Source: Saprospiraceae bacterium
GTDB lineage: Bacteria; Bacteroidota; Bacteroidia; Chitinophagales; Saprospiraceae
Direction: 5' to 3'
Assembly (NCBI GenBank): GCA_016787525.1
Contig: JAEUUP010000047.1
Span: 62,001-126,000 of the forward strand
DNA length: 64,000 nt
Shown here: positions 18,300-26,951 of the stretch, one piece after another
Layout of the letters: the number at the start of each line of letters is the position of its first letter
Position numbering within the stretch: position 1 is the first letter of the stretch
Notes under the pieces: model-generated
Told to the model about the DNA's origin: nothing
What the model saw: the letters and a program-made list of their open reading frames with translations, nothing else
Databases searched by the model: none
Translations under genes and position numbers: made by a program

Positions 18300-18649
18300 G
18301 TTGGACGTTAATTTTTTGTAAAATGTAAATATTGAACGCTAAGAAAGATAAAATAGTCCAAATTCCAGGCCAAATTTTTTTTTTCTAATTTCTCAACTAC
18401 TTCAAACGCTTCACAAGAACAGTACGAATGGGCCTAAAAATGCTTTAACAGTAGCTTTAGGGGCTGTTTTGTAACTAATTTGATTTTATTTTTAATTTAA
18501 ATTGAAATTTTTTGAAAATAATATTATCAAATTGTTTTCATTTGTAAAATATTCACTAATTTGCGGCATAATTAAAATTGGACACATTTTTGTAATCAGA
18601 ATGATGACATAGATTTTATATTTTTATCATCAAACATACTTTTTGACTT
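18300..18649. other. Intergenic region upstream of a small ORF
   Basis: A/T-rich. A TTTG at 18541 and a TAATTTGC-like element at 18557-18563 suggest a rightward promoter. No repeat or other gene is seen. Confidence 0.4.
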
Positions 18650-18781
18650 ATGAAAATTCTCATGTTTTTAGCCATGTGGCTTTTAGTAGAAATAGCTTTT
18701 AAAGTGTCAAAACAAAACTTCAGTCAGCGTCGTGACACCCGCAGTCAGGTTTTAGATGATTGGGAATTTTTGAAAAGCTAA
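18650..18781 (+). CDS. Small membrane-anchored peptide, 43 residues
   Basis: Open frame from ATG 18650 to TAA 18781. An N-terminal hydrophobic helix (MKILMFLAMWLLVEIAF) is followed by a charged tail (KVSKQNFSQRRDTRSQ ... DDWEFLKS). It has its own upstream TTTG/TAnTTTG-like promoter and no competing gene on either strand. The clean membrane-then-charged layout argues for a real small protein, but I recognise no family. Confidence 0.4.
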   Translation: MKILMFLAMWLLVEIAFKVSKQNFSQRRDTRSQVLDDWEFLKS

Positions 18782-18839
18782 CAGCAGAATATTACTCCTC
18801 ACTTTTTTGATTTTGGTATTCTCTCAATAATTTTGGTTG

Positions 18840-18886
18840 CCCCCTCAGTATTTAGATTGGTTGCCTCCTTTTTTTACTGAGTGGGG
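18840..18886. repeat. Inverted pair of iterated motifs
   Basis: CCCCCTCAGTA (18840-18850) faces a one-base variant TACTGAGTGGGG (18875-18886), 24 bases apart. The pair could form a hairpin. Confidence 0.7.
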
Positions 18887-18897
18887 TTAAAAACATC

Positions 18898-18936
18898 AAG
18901 GTTTGCAGATGCGAAAGCATTTTGCAGACCTTTTTT
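18898..18936 (+). terminator. Rho-independent-type terminator
   Basis: AAGGTTTGCAGATGC pairs imperfectly with GCATTTTGCAGACCTT around GAAA and is followed by six T. It probably ends the small-ORF transcript. Confidence 0.7.
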
Positions 18937-19034
18937 ATTGCATTGATTTTCAGGCTGTTGTGAGGTTTTTAAAATTTTTAGAAAAAAATTTCAAAGTTTC
19001 AAGAACTTTTTTGAAAAATATGTGTCTATACACT

Positions 19035-19042
19035 TAAATTTG
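19035..19042 (+). promoter_or_regulatory. yceI-family gene promoter -7 element
   Basis: TAAATTTG, 58 bases upstream of ATG 19101. Confidence 0.5.
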
Positions 19043-19100
19043 CAACACATAATTTTTACGACTTTAAAAATTCATTTATAAACTTTTAAAAAGAGAATCA

Positions 19101-19619
19101 ATGGCAACGACAAAATGGGCAATAGACCCAACACACACAGAAATCCAATTCAAAGTAAAACACTTGATGATTACGACTGTCACGGGCAATTTTGATGCCT
19201 TTTCGGGCGAGGCGACGACTGAGGGGGATGATTTTGAAGGTGCAAATGTGAATTTTTCTGCTCAAATTGCATCCATCCGCACAGGCAATGAGCAACGCGA
19301 TGGGCATTTGAAAAGTGCCGACTTCTTTGATGCAGAACAATTTCCGACACTCGGTTTTGAAAGTAAAACATTCAGTGGTGGTAAATTGTTAGGTGATTTG
19401 ACGATGCACGGTGTGACTAAAGAAGTGGCTCTGGACGCTGAGTTTTTAGGTATTGCCAAAGACCCTTGGGGTAATGTGAAAGCGGGTTTTGAATTAGAGG
19501 GTAAAATCAAACGTTCAGATTTTGGCTTAACGTGGAATGCACCCACAGAGGCGGGTGGTGTTTTAGTATCAGATGATGTCCGTTTGATAGCCAGCGTACA
19601 ATTGGTAAAAACAGCATAA
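19101..19619 (+). CDS. YceI-family lipid-binding protein
   Basis: 172 residues forming an extended lipocalin-like barrel that binds long isoprenoids or amides in characterised members. Blocks are WAIDPTHTEIQFKVKHLMITTVTGNF, RDGHLKSADFFDAEQFPTLGF, GDLTMHGVTKEV and RSDFGLTW. No signal peptide, so a cytoplasmic member. The motif at 19218-19227 encodes TEG in the loop after the first strands (EATTEGDDF). The pirin gene follows after 69 bases, so an operon is possible. Confidence 0.94.
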   Translation: MATTKWAIDPTHTEIQFKVKHLMITTVTGNFDAFSGEATTEGDDFEGANVNFSAQIASIRTGNEQRDGHLKSADFFDAEQFPTLGFESKTFSGGKLLGDLTMHGVTKEVALDAEFLGIAKDPWGNVKAGFELEGKIKRSDFGLTWNAPTEAGGVLVSDDVRLIASVQLVKTA

Positions 19620-19688
19620 TTCGATGCGTTGTTTTGGGTTCAGAAATGTGCCAAATCTAAATAGCGTATCCAAAACTAAAATAAGAAA

Positions 19689-20420
19689 ATGTCAAACTCA
19701 ATCTTACACAAATCGGAAACACGTGGACGTGCCAATCATGGTTGGCTCGATGCACGTCATTCGTTCAGTTTTGCGGGCTATTACAACCCCGAGCGAATGC
19801 ACTTTGGCGTTTTGCGCGTTCTGAACGATGATATTGTCGCACCTGCGATGGGTTTTGGTACGCATCCGCACGATAATATGGAAATCATTACGATTCCATT
19901 GCGGGGAGCTTTGCGCCATCGTGACTCAATGGGCAATGAAGCTGTGATTCAACAAAATGAGGTGCAAGTGATGTCCGCAGGAACGGGTATTCAACATTCA
20001 GAGTTCAATGCCAACCGCGACAAAGACATCAATTTACTGCAAATTTGGTTGTTTCCGAAGTTTAGAAACGTCAAACCGCGATATGCACAACACACTTTTC
20101 TGCCTGAAGATCGCGTGAATCAGCTTCAAGTCGTGGTGGCACCACTTGGCTCAGAAGAAGAAAAAGGTGATGCTGTGGGTATTCATCAAGATGCGTGGTT
20201 TTCGTTGGGGACGCTCAAACAAGGTTTCGAGGAGGCATACAATGTGAAAAAAGCAGGCAATGGCGTATATGTATTCGTCATCGAAGGTTCTGCCACAGTA
20301 GATGGACAGCCCCTCAGTAAACGCGATGCTTTGGGTGTTTGGGATACAGACAGTGTGCATATAAAAGCGGACTCAGATGCAGAGATTTTAATCATGGATA
20401 TACCTATGTCATTGGGTTAG
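19689..20420 (+). CDS. Pirin-family bicupin (YhhW-like)
   Basis: 243 residues. The N-terminal cupin contains the metal-binding GTHPHDNMEIITI and GTGIQHSEFN blocks, as in YhhW, which shows quercetin 2,3-dioxygenase activity in vitro; the physiological substrate is unknown. Opening residues RGRANHGWLDARHSFSF are a pirin hallmark. The second cupin lacks ligands, as usual. The motif at 20310-20319 encodes PLS in a surface turn (DGQPLSKRDA) where the family normally has GQ-x-L-x-x-RD. Confidence 0.94.
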   Translation: MSNSILHKSETRGRANHGWLDARHSFSFAGYYNPERMHFGVLRVLNDDIVAPAMGFGTHPHDNMEIITIPLRGALRHRDSMGNEAVIQQNEVQVMSAGTGIQHSEFNANRDKDINLLQIWLFPKFRNVKPRYAQHTFLPEDRVNQLQVVVAPLGSEEEKGDAVGIHQDAWFSLGTLKQGFEEAYNVKKAGNGVYVFVIEGSATVDGQPLSKRDALGVWDTDSVHIKADSDAEILIMDIPMSLG

Positions 20421-20441
20421 ATTTTATAGGGCAATGAGATA

Positions 20442-20501
20442 GCCATATAGTACGTATAGTGTATTGATTTCCAATAGACTGTATGTATTGTATGGCTATT
20501 T
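20442..20501 (+). terminator. Hairpin after the pirin gene
   Basis: Imperfect stem ATAGCCATATA ... TGTATGGCTAT with inner TAC/GTA pairings, followed by a run of T. It ends about 10 bases before the next promoter element. Confidence 0.65.
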
Positions 20502-20508
20502 TTTTATT

Positions 20509-20516
20509 TATCTTTG
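20509..20516 (+). promoter_or_regulatory. Promoter -7 element TATCTTTG
   Basis: Lies across the TTG that would begin the longest reading frame of the next gene, so translation probably begins at a later TTG (20529). Confidence 0.55.
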
Positions 20517-20528
20517 CAAAAAAAGAAC

Positions 20529-21461
20529 TTGGAACGAAAAATCGGACAATATACAGGTCAAGAAAAAGGCACACTCATCATTGCTTTAGCGGCTATGCAC
20601 GGCAATGAACCCGCAGGCATTCGAGCCTTGCGCGACCTTTTTCAATTACTCGAAGAAGAGCCTAAACGCAACTGGGGTTTCAATTTTAAAGGACGATTGG
20701 TGGGGTTAATCGGCAATATTCAAGCCTATGAACGCCGACTACGCTATGTGAAAACAGATTTAAATCGTCATTTGACTCTTGAAAACTATGAAAAAGCGTT
20801 GCAAATACCTACCGAACGGTTAATCTATGAAGATTTGGAACTCATCGAACTGCTCGATACTATCCGATATGAGATTGACGACTACAAACCGAGCCGTTTG
20901 ATTGTACTCGACTTGCATACGACCTCTGCGGCAGGCGGTATCTTTAGCATTGTGAGTGATGATGAAGAAAGTTTGAGAATGGCTGCTGAACTTAAAGCAC
21001 CCGTCGTATTGGGTATGGTAGGCAACACAGGTGGCACAACTTTACACTATTTCAAGGAGGACAATACAGGAATCCCGACAGTGACGATTGTTTTTGAAGC
21101 AGGTCAACATGAAGATGCTTTTTCGGTGCAAAGAACCATTGCGTGGCTTGTCAACCTATTGCGTACTGAGGGGGTAGTTGCGCCAGAAGATGTCGAGAGC
21201 CGACACGATATTGTACTGAAAAACTACTCTAAAAATTTGCCCAAAATTGTTGAATTGATTGATGTACATCACATTCAGCCGCACGACCAGTTTTTGATGC
21301 GCGAAGGTTTTGTGAATTTTCAGCCTGTAAAAAAAGAGGACGTATTAGCAGACGACAAAAACGGAGAGATAAAAGCACCCGAAGACTGCCTTTTGCTCAT
21401 GCCTTTGTATCAGAAACATGGGACAGAAGGTTTCTTTTTGGTTAAAGAAAGAAAAACGTGA
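20529..21461 (+). CDS. Succinylglutamate desuccinylase / aspartoacylase-family zinc carboxypeptidase
   Basis: About 310 residues of the AstE/AspA branch of M14 enzymes, which hydrolyse N-acyl amino acids. Zinc ligands are His and Glu in AAMHGNEPAG, and the later His in LDLHTTSAAGG; the DLNRH segment is substrate-binding. The C-terminal beta domain (HDQFLMREGFVNFQPV) is present. The motif at 21165-21174 encodes TEG. The start is uncertain: TTG 20514 lies inside the promoter element, TTG 20529 is preferred, and no ATG precedes the catalytic block. The actual substrate is unknown. Confidence 0.85.
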   Translation: MERKIGQYTGQEKGTLIIALAAMHGNEPAGIRALRDLFQLLEEEPKRNWGFNFKGRLVGLIGNIQAYERRLRYVKTDLNRHLTLENYEKALQIPTERLIYEDLELIELLDTIRYEIDDYKPSRLIVLDLHTTSAAGGIFSIVSDDEESLRMAAELKAPVVLGMVGNTGGTTLHYFKEDNTGIPTVTIVFEAGQHEDAFSVQRTIAWLVNLLRTEGVVAPEDVESRHDIVLKNYSKNLPKIVELIDVHHIQPHDQFLMREGFVNFQPVKKEDVLADDKNGEIKAPEDCLLLMPLYQKHGTEGFFLVKERKT

Positions 21462-21470
21462 CAACCTCTG

Positions 21471-22052
21471 CTATGCCGCAGTCAAGTCTTTTTGACCAAT
21501 AAATGCTCTCACGACATTTTCAGCTTCTTTAAAGGCTCGCTCCAACACATCGTTCACCACGACTTTGTCAAACCTCTCTTCATAAGTTAATTCTTCGGTG
21601 GCTCTTGCGATGCGTTTGCGGAGGCTTTCAGTCGTTTCAGTCTTACGATTTTTCAACCTTTCCATCAAAATCTCTTTCGATGGTGGTTTGATGAAAATAG
21701 CGAGCGACTCATTGGGATAAGCATTTTTGATATTTGTCGCTCCTTTCACATCTACATCGAAGATGATGCACTTGCCCAATGACCACAAACGCTCCATTTC
21801 ACTCTTCAAAGTGCCATAATATTGGTCGTCATACACTTCTTCAAATTCCAAAAAGGCCCCCTCAGTAACACGCTGTTTAAACTCCGCGGTTGAGAGAAAA
21901 TAATAGTCCAAACCGTCAACCTCATGCGAACGACGCGCACGGTTAGTAGCCGAAACAGAAAAAGCCAATCCTGGAAATGTTCTCAAAAGATGATGAACAA
22001 TAGTCGTTTTGCCCGCACCAGATGGTGCTGTGACGATGATGAGTTTTTTCAT
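21471..22052 (-). CDS. gmk: Guanylate kinase
   Basis: 193 residues. Phosphorylates GMP to GDP. P-loop APSGAGKTT near residue 9, the GMP-binding SATNRARRSHEVDGLDYYFLS block and FLEFEEVYDDQYYGT. The motif at 21857-21867 encodes TEG in VTEGAFLEF, where the family already carries (x)EGAFLE, so here the motif fits a near-conserved site. It follows yicC (23008-22130) on the same strand with a 77-base gap, a frequent pair. Confidence 0.96.
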   Translation of the reverse strand: MKKLIIVTAPSGAGKTTIVHHLLRTFPGLAFSVSATNRARRSHEVDGLDYYFLSTAEFKQRVTEGAFLEFEEVYDDQYYGTLKSEMERLWSLGKCIIFDVDVKGATNIKNAYPNESLAIFIKPPSKEILMERLKNRKTETTESLRKRIARATEELTYEERFDKVVVNDVLERAFKEAENVVRAFIGQKDLTAA

Positions 22053-22129
22053 GTGTTGATTGATTTTTAGTTATTGGTTGAATTGTTGTTGGTTAATTGA
22101 AAACAACCAATCAGCCAACAATCATCCAA

Positions 22130-23008
22130 TTAAACAAGATTAGCAATCAATTCTTTTATTTTTTCTAATTCATCCTTCATTTGCACCACAAGATGCTGGA
22201 TATTGGCAGAATAAGCCTTTGATCCCAAAGTATTGATTTCGCGCCCAATTTCTTGTGAGATGAAATTCAAAGTTTTACCTTTAGAGGTGCTTTTTTTATC
22301 ATTTAAAGTTTCTAAAAAATAGCGGCAATGTTGAGTCAAACGCACTTTTTCTTCAGTGACATCTATTTTTTCGAGATAAAAAAGCACTTCTTGTTCAAAC
22401 CTGTTTTTATCTACATTCTCTTTACCCATAAACTCTTCGAGATTTTGCTTCATGCGTTGTCTGAGTTTTACAACACGTTCTTTTTCAAAGGGTTCAACCT
22501 CTGTTAATAAACGACTGATAATGTCCACACGCAGGCGCAAGTCTTTTTCCATAGCCCCCCCCTCAGTAAGTCGGAAATTATTGAAGTCTACCAAAGCCTC
22601 GTTGATGGCTTCGAGCGTGGCTTGCCATTGTTCCTCTTGCACCGAATCTTCATCTGAGCCTAATACATTGGGCAAGCGCAAAATAGCTTGCAAGACATCA
22701 CCGTGTTCGATACCCAACTCGGTTTTGAGTTGTGACAACTCCTTATAATAGCGTCTAAACAGCTCGTGGTTCAGCACAAAATCATCTTCACCCGTCATAG
22801 AACGCATATGGATACTCATATCAATTTTACCTCTTTCTGCTTTTTCGGTCAGAATGCGGCGTAAGTCAATTTCTTTCTCCTTATAGTTAGAAGGCATTTT
22901 GAAACGAATATCCGTCATCTTTGAGTTCAAAGCACGAATTTCAATTGTTACAGTTTTGTCACCAAAAGAGCGTGTCGAACGCCCATAACCAGTCATTGAA
23001 AAGAGCAT
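22130..23008 (-). CDS. yicC: YicC-family endoribonuclease
   Basis: 292 residues, starting MLFSMTGYGRSTRSF as in all YicC proteins. It has the N-terminal YicC_N domain and the C-terminal DUF1732 block (FISQEIGREINTLGSKA ... VQMKDELEKIKE). YicC is a Mn-dependent endoribonuclease in E. coli, acting on small RNAs such as RyhB. The motif at 22555-22568 has the longest tract in the window, eight C on the + strand, and encodes TEGG in LTEGGAMEKDLR. A run of this length inside a frame is a potential slippage site. Confidence 0.95.
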   Translation of the reverse strand: MLFSMTGYGRSTRSFGDKTVTIEIRALNSKMTDIRFKMPSNYKEKEIDLRRILTEKAERGKIDMSIHMRSMTGEDDFVLNHELFRRYYKELSQLKTELGIEHGDVLQAILRLPNVLGSDEDSVQEEQWQATLEAINEALVDFNNFRLTEGGAMEKDLRLRVDIISRLLTEVEPFEKERVVKLRQRMKQNLEEFMGKENVDKNRFEQEVLFYLEKIDVTEEKVRLTQHCRYFLETLNDKKSTSKGKTLNFISQEIGREINTLGSKAYSANIQHLVVQMKDELEKIKELIANLV

Positions 23009-23482
23009 ATTATTGGGAATTTTGTATCCAAAAAAGGAAAGTCTGTTTTATGTAGAAAAAGAACGGCAAATATACTAAAACCCAAACGAGAATCGGGTTA
23101 AAAATTTTTTTTTAAACTTTTTTTGTCTAAACTATTGAAAATCAATTCAATACTTGTATTTTCGTTTTACAATTGAGAGAATGTGCGTTGTTAGTTGTTT
23201 TTGAAATAGGAAAGCCTTACTTTTTATGTTTTTTTTTACAAAAAAGAAGGCAATTTTCTATAAATATTAAGAAAAATAGAAAAATTGGCAAACAATTTGA
23301 TTTGTTGTCCGTATAAAGTATTGATTTTCAGATACGTAAGTTTCAGTAAATTATAAATTTTATAAAAAAAGATTCAAAAAGGGCTTTATAATTCAGAATA
23401 AAAAACAGAGATTTGCCCCACTTTTGACGAAACGAAAGAAAAGCGAGAACATCATTCATAACTCATTCTAAATCAATTCATA
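23009..23482. other. Divergent intergenic region, A/T-rich
   Basis: 474 bases between yicC (-) and the HU gene (+), with poly-T/poly-A stretches. I see no gene, motif copy or strong hairpin. It must hold divergent promoters. Confidence 0.45.
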
Positions 23483-23794
23483 ATGAGAAAAGCTGATATA
23501 GTAGCAGCCATTTCAGAAAAAACGGGACTTGCCAAAGTAGATGTATTAGTTGCTTTGGAAACTTTTTTTAACGAAGTCCGTGAAACAATGGGTAACGGCG
23601 AAAACGTCTATATCCGTGGTTTTGGCTCGTTTGTAATTAAAAAACGTGCCGCAAAAACAGGTCGTAACATTAAGCGTAATAAAACAGTTCAGATTCCTGA
23701 ACATTATATTCCTGCTTTCAAACCTGCAAAAATTTTCACTGAGCATGTGAAAACCAGCGTAACTTCTTTACCTGATGACAAGGATGAAGAATAA
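23483..23794 (+). CDS. HU/IHF-family DNA-binding protein
   Basis: 103 residues. Histone-like fold: MRKADIVAAISEKTGLAKVDV helix-turn-helix start, GENVYIRGFGSFVIKKRAAKTGRNIKRNKTV beta arm, FKPAK-x-F end, plus a short acidic C-terminal tail (DDKDEE). The GFGSF and R-x-A-x-x-GRN signatures are intact. In this phylum it often neighbours a TPR gene, as here. I cannot separate HU from IHF subunit function. Confidence 0.93.
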   Translation: MRKADIVAAISEKTGLAKVDVLVALETFFNEVRETMGNGENVYIRGFGSFVIKKRAAKTGRNIKRNKTVQIPEHYIPAFKPAKIFTEHVKTSVTSLPDDKDEE

Positions 23795-23823
23795 CAACGC
23801 TTAAAACTTCAATATTCTAAAAG

Positions 23824-23870
23824 CGGCGAAACTTCAAAGTAGCATTCCTTGTTACTTTGAAGTTTCGCCG
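23824..23870 (+). terminator. Terminator after the HU gene
   Basis: CGGCGAAACTTCAAAGTA (23824-23841) pairs perfectly with its complement at 23853-23870. No long T run follows. Confidence 0.75.
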
Positions 23871-23902
23871 TATGGAATAGACCCGACTCAAATCTCCTTA
23901 AA

Positions 23903-24685
23903 ATGAACAGACAACAAATCATCGCCATTGCGTCTGCTTTAGTCTTATTTTTTGTACTCTATTTTGGTTGTGATGTTCAGTCGAAGGAACAACAAACCAT
24001 CGAAACGGCGCGCGCGCTCACAGGCACGACGCTCGATATTGCTACGCTTATCAAAGAAGCCACACAATCATTGAAGCCTGCACAAGCCACTGATATTCAC
24101 TTACTTACTCAAAAGTCTGAGGCGGCTAAAGACCCCTCAGTATTGAAGCAATTGTCGGCAGCTTGGCACAATGCAAGACACGACGAAGTGGCGGCTCACT
24201 ACGCCGAGCAGGTTGCTGAATTGGAAAAAACGGATGAAGCATGGTCTATTGCAGGTGCAAACTACTACCTCGCTTTACAGAAAGCCGAAGATAAGCCACT
24301 GCGCGACTTCTGTACCAATCAAGCGACTAAAGCTTTCCAAAATGCGGCATCACTCAATCCAACTAAATTGGAACACCGCATCAATCTCGCCCTCTGCTAC
24401 ACTGAAAATCCGCCGCAGGACAATCCAATGAAGGGTATTTTATTGCTCCGCGAGTTAGATGCGCAGAATCCTGACAATGTGGCGGTCAACTATCAATTGG
24501 CACGGTTGGCCATCAAAACAAAACAGTTTGACAGAGCTGTTGGGCGTTTGGAAAAAATGGTGACAATCGAACCCAATAACGCTAAAGTGGTTTGTCTTTT
24601 GGCGGAAGCCTACGCTGGAGCTAATAACCCGAAAGCCACAGAAATGACTCAGAAATGCGAGTCGTTATCAAAATCGTTACAATGA
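23903..24685 (+). CDS. TPR protein with N-terminal membrane anchor
   Basis: 260 residues. A hydrophobic N-terminus (IIAIASALVLFFVLYFGC) ends at a Cys that could be a lipidation site, though its spacing also fits a plain membrane anchor. Several TPR-like helical repeats follow (AWSIAGANYYLALQKAED, AFQNAASLNPTKLEHRINLALCY, VAVNYQLARLAIKTKQFDRAVGRLEKMVTIEPNNAKVVCLLAEAY). Such proteins are scaffolds; no partner can be named. The motif at 24133-24142 encodes PSV in a helix-breaking linker (AKDPSVLKQ). Confidence 0.8.
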   Translation: MNRQQIIAIASALVLFFVLYFGCDVQSKEQQTIETARALTGTTLDIATLIKEATQSLKPAQATDIHLLTQKSEAAKDPSVLKQLSAAWHNARHDEVAAHYAEQVAELEKTDEAWSIAGANYYLALQKAEDKPLRDFCTNQATKAFQNAASLNPTKLEHRINLALCYTENPPQDNPMKGILLLRELDAQNPDNVAVNYQLARLAIKTKQFDRAVGRLEKMVTIEPNNAKVVCLLAEAYAGANNPKATEMTQKCESLSKSLQ

Positions 24686-24727
24686 TAGTGTTTTAGAGAA
24701 CTATTCATATAAAATATGCGTTTACCC

Positions 24728-24762
24728 AAAACGTCGTTGGTATAGAGTATCAACGACGTTTT
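24728..24762 (+). terminator. Terminator after the TPR gene
   Basis: AAAACGTCGTTG pairs with CAACGACGTTTT around an 11-base loop, followed by T-rich sequence. Confidence 0.75.
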
Positions 24763-24778
24763 TCTTTTTCTTGCACTC

Positions 24779-24894
24779 AGAAGCTGTTTTAAAACCTAAT
24801 CGAACAATCACGCACTGTTTTTTCTGCTCCGAAGGACTCCTTCGGAGCAGAAAAACAGTCAAAAATAGTGTTTATAGGTTTTAAAACAGCTTCT
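24779..24894. mobile_element. MITE-like palindromic element, copy 1 (116 bp)
   Basis: Perfect 20-base terminal inverted repeats: AGAAGCTGTTTTAAAACCTA at 24779-24798 and its complement at 24875-24894. An inner hairpin, ACTGTTTTTTCTGCTCCGAAG against CTTCGGAGCAG..., occupies about 24814-24859. There is no coding capacity and no clear target-site duplication. A second element with the same ends is at 31431-31638. It ends 18 bases before the rhomboid start, so it may carry that gene's leader. Confidence 0.65.
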
Positions 24895-24912
24895 CATACT
24901 TTTTTGAATAGG

Positions 24913-25701
24913 ATGGAATACAATTATTTAGAACCCACACATAATGTAGAACCCAAGCATATTACCTTTTGGGAAAGTCTGCGTTTTCCCTTGTATTTTA
25001 CCATTGGCATTTGGTTTATTCACCTTGTCCAAGTGCTTTTAGATATTGACTTAGGTTGGTGGGGTATTTATCCGCGTGAGGCATTTGGTTTGCGCGGCAT
25101 TCTGTTTGCGCCACTTCTACACAGCGATTGGGGGCATTTGACTTCTAACTCTGTCCCATTTTTGGTGTGTGCGACCATGATTGTCTATTTTTTTCCCCGT
25201 GTTGCTTTGCGTTCTTTTATGGTTATTTATTTCGTAACGGGTTTTTGCGTTTGGGTTTTTGCGCGGACGGGCGTTTTTCATATTGGCTTGAGTTATGTAG
25301 TCTATGGTTTGGTCTCTTTCATTTTTTGGACGGGTGTGTTTCGTCGCAGTTTGCGCAGCATTATTTTATCGCTCATCATTGTGACGCTTTATAGTGGTAT
25401 GTTTTCAGGTGTTTTGCCGACAACAGAGGTTTTACAACGCCATATCAGTTGGGAAAGCCATCTCATTGGGGCGATTATCGGCATCATTACGGCTTATTTT
25501 TACAAAGAAGAAGTCGAACACGATGAATTTGAGACCCCCTCAGTATCCGATGAGTCAAAAACTGCTTTTTTAGCCCCCGATGTTTTTGACAAAACAAAAG
25601 CACAACGGTTGTTTGAAGAAGAAGAACGCCGTCGCCTCGAACAGGAAGAACGCATGAGACATTTTCCACCTTTTGATGGCTGGACATCGAGTATCGGTTA
25701 A
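24913..25701 (+). CDS. Rhomboid-family intramembrane serine protease
   Basis: 262 residues with six predicted membrane helices. Rhomboid motifs are HSDWGHLTSN (residues 70-79), the catalytic Ser127 in GLSYVVYG and the catalytic His183 in SHLIGAIIG. The usual GxSG is GLSY here, but Ser and His are kept, so activity is plausible. A long charged Glu/Arg C-terminal tail (about residues 198-262) is cytoplasmic; the motif at 25535-25545 encodes PSV at its start. ATG 24913 is preferred because upstream codons run into the palindromic element. Confidence 0.88.
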   Translation: MEYNYLEPTHNVEPKHITFWESLRFPLYFTIGIWFIHLVQVLLDIDLGWWGIYPREAFGLRGILFAPLLHSDWGHLTSNSVPFLVCATMIVYFFPRVALRSFMVIYFVTGFCVWVFARTGVFHIGLSYVVYGLVSFIFWTGVFRRSLRSIILSLIIVTLYSGMFSGVLPTTEVLQRHISWESHLIGAIIGIITAYFYKEEVEHDEFETPSVSDESKTAFLAPDVFDKTKAQRLFEEEERRRLEQEERMRHFPPFDGWTSSIG

Positions 25702-25707
25702 TGTATT

Positions 25708-26877
25708 CTATTTGTAAATGGCACTCAGGTCTTGCCGATTGATGGCAGCTGCCATCAGTTCTGAAAATTTGTCGGGCGTGCAAGCGAAAACAGGGAGATT
25801 CATAGCGGCAAATCGGGCAGCATTGTGTTTGTCGTAAACGGGTTTGCCTTCATCGCTCAAAGCTAATAGGATGATAATAGTGACACCCGACTCTTTGATT
25901 TCCAACATTTTATCGAACATGATTTCACTATTTCCACCCTCAAAAAGGTCTGAAATCAGAATAAGAATCGTATCCGAAGGGTTTGAAATAACCCCCTCAG
26001 TAAAATGCAAGGCTTTAGTAATATCCGTTCCACCGCCCAATTGGGTACAAAAAAGCAGTTCAACAGGGTCGTTCAGGTGAGCTGTCAAATCCACAACTTC
26101 TGTATCGAAAACAACCATCTGCGTTTTGATGGCGCGCAACGAAGCCATGACAGCCCCAAAAACAGAAGCATACACCACACTCGTGGACATCGAGCCGCTT
26201 TCATCAACCAACAAAATCACATGCCGCAAAGATTGCCCGCGACGACCACGCCCAACCAACGTTTCGGGTATAATGGTTTGTAAATCAGTCTGATAGTGTT
26301 TGAGATTGGCACGGATGGTTTTGTCCCAATCTATCTCATTCCTACGCGGATGGCGATTGCGAACAGCTCGGCTCAATGCGCCACGAATGGCTTCACGCAA
26401 AGGTTGGTTCAGTTTTTTTTCCAACTCTTCAACCACTTTTCGGACTACCAACCGCGCTGTCTCTCGGGTTTGGTCGGGCATGGCTTTGTTGAGCGATAGA
26501 ATAGTGGTAGCGAGATGAATATCAGGTTGTAGGCTTTCCAATAATTCAGGTTGCAGCAGCATTTGGTTCAAGTCAAGCCGTTCCAGTGCATCGCGCTGCA
26601 TGACTTGAACCATGGGCGTTGGAAAATATTTGCGAATATCACCCAACCAACGATTCATAAAGGGTGTTGACTTACCCAAACCTCCTTTGCGGTCTGCATC
26701 GCCGCCGTAAAGGGCTTCGAGGGTTTCATCCATGCCTTGCTCTTGTTCATTGAACCCAAAATCACTCTGCGGAGCATCTTCCAAATCGAGTTTAGGTACC
26801 CCCTCAGTATCGGCATCTTTTCCCAGTATGAGTCGCCATTTTTTTAGTTTTTCATCTATCATCTCTCGATAAGACAT
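25708..26877 (-). CDS. VWA-domain protein (CoxE-like)
   Basis: 389 residues. A helical N-terminal region is followed by a von Willebrand A domain with an intact MIDAS: DESGSMS at 225-231, a Thr in LGGGTDITKAL and an Asp in LISDLFEGG. Such proteins usually work with a MoxR-type AAA+ ATPase as a metal-insertion or remodelling chaperone pair. No ATPase gene is visible within the window, so the partner may be elsewhere. Two motif copies: 26799-26809 (TEG, residues 24-26) and 25992-26002 (TEG in HFTEGVISN). It is convergent with, and 6 bases from, the rhomboid gene. Confidence 0.85.
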   Translation of the reverse strand: MSYREMIDEKLKKWRLILGKDADTEGVPKLDLEDAPQSDFGFNEQEQGMDETLEALYGGDADRKGGLGKSTPFMNRWLGDIRKYFPTPMVQVMQRDALERLDLNQMLLQPELLESLQPDIHLATTILSLNKAMPDQTRETARLVVRKVVEELEKKLNQPLREAIRGALSRAVRNRHPRRNEIDWDKTIRANLKHYQTDLQTIIPETLVGRGRRGQSLRHVILLVDESGSMSTSVVYASVFGAVMASLRAIKTQMVVFDTEVVDLTAHLNDPVELLFCTQLGGGTDITKALHFTEGVISNPSDTILILISDLFEGGNSEIMFDKMLEIKESGVTIIILLALSDEGKPVYDKHNAARFAAMNLPVFACTPDKFSELMAAAINRQDLSAIYK

Positions 26878-26951
26878 TCGTCATTGTAGGAAATAGTTTT
26901 TAGCATAAGTAATTGATAAATAATGGCTTGAGAATAATGCTCAACGGTTAC

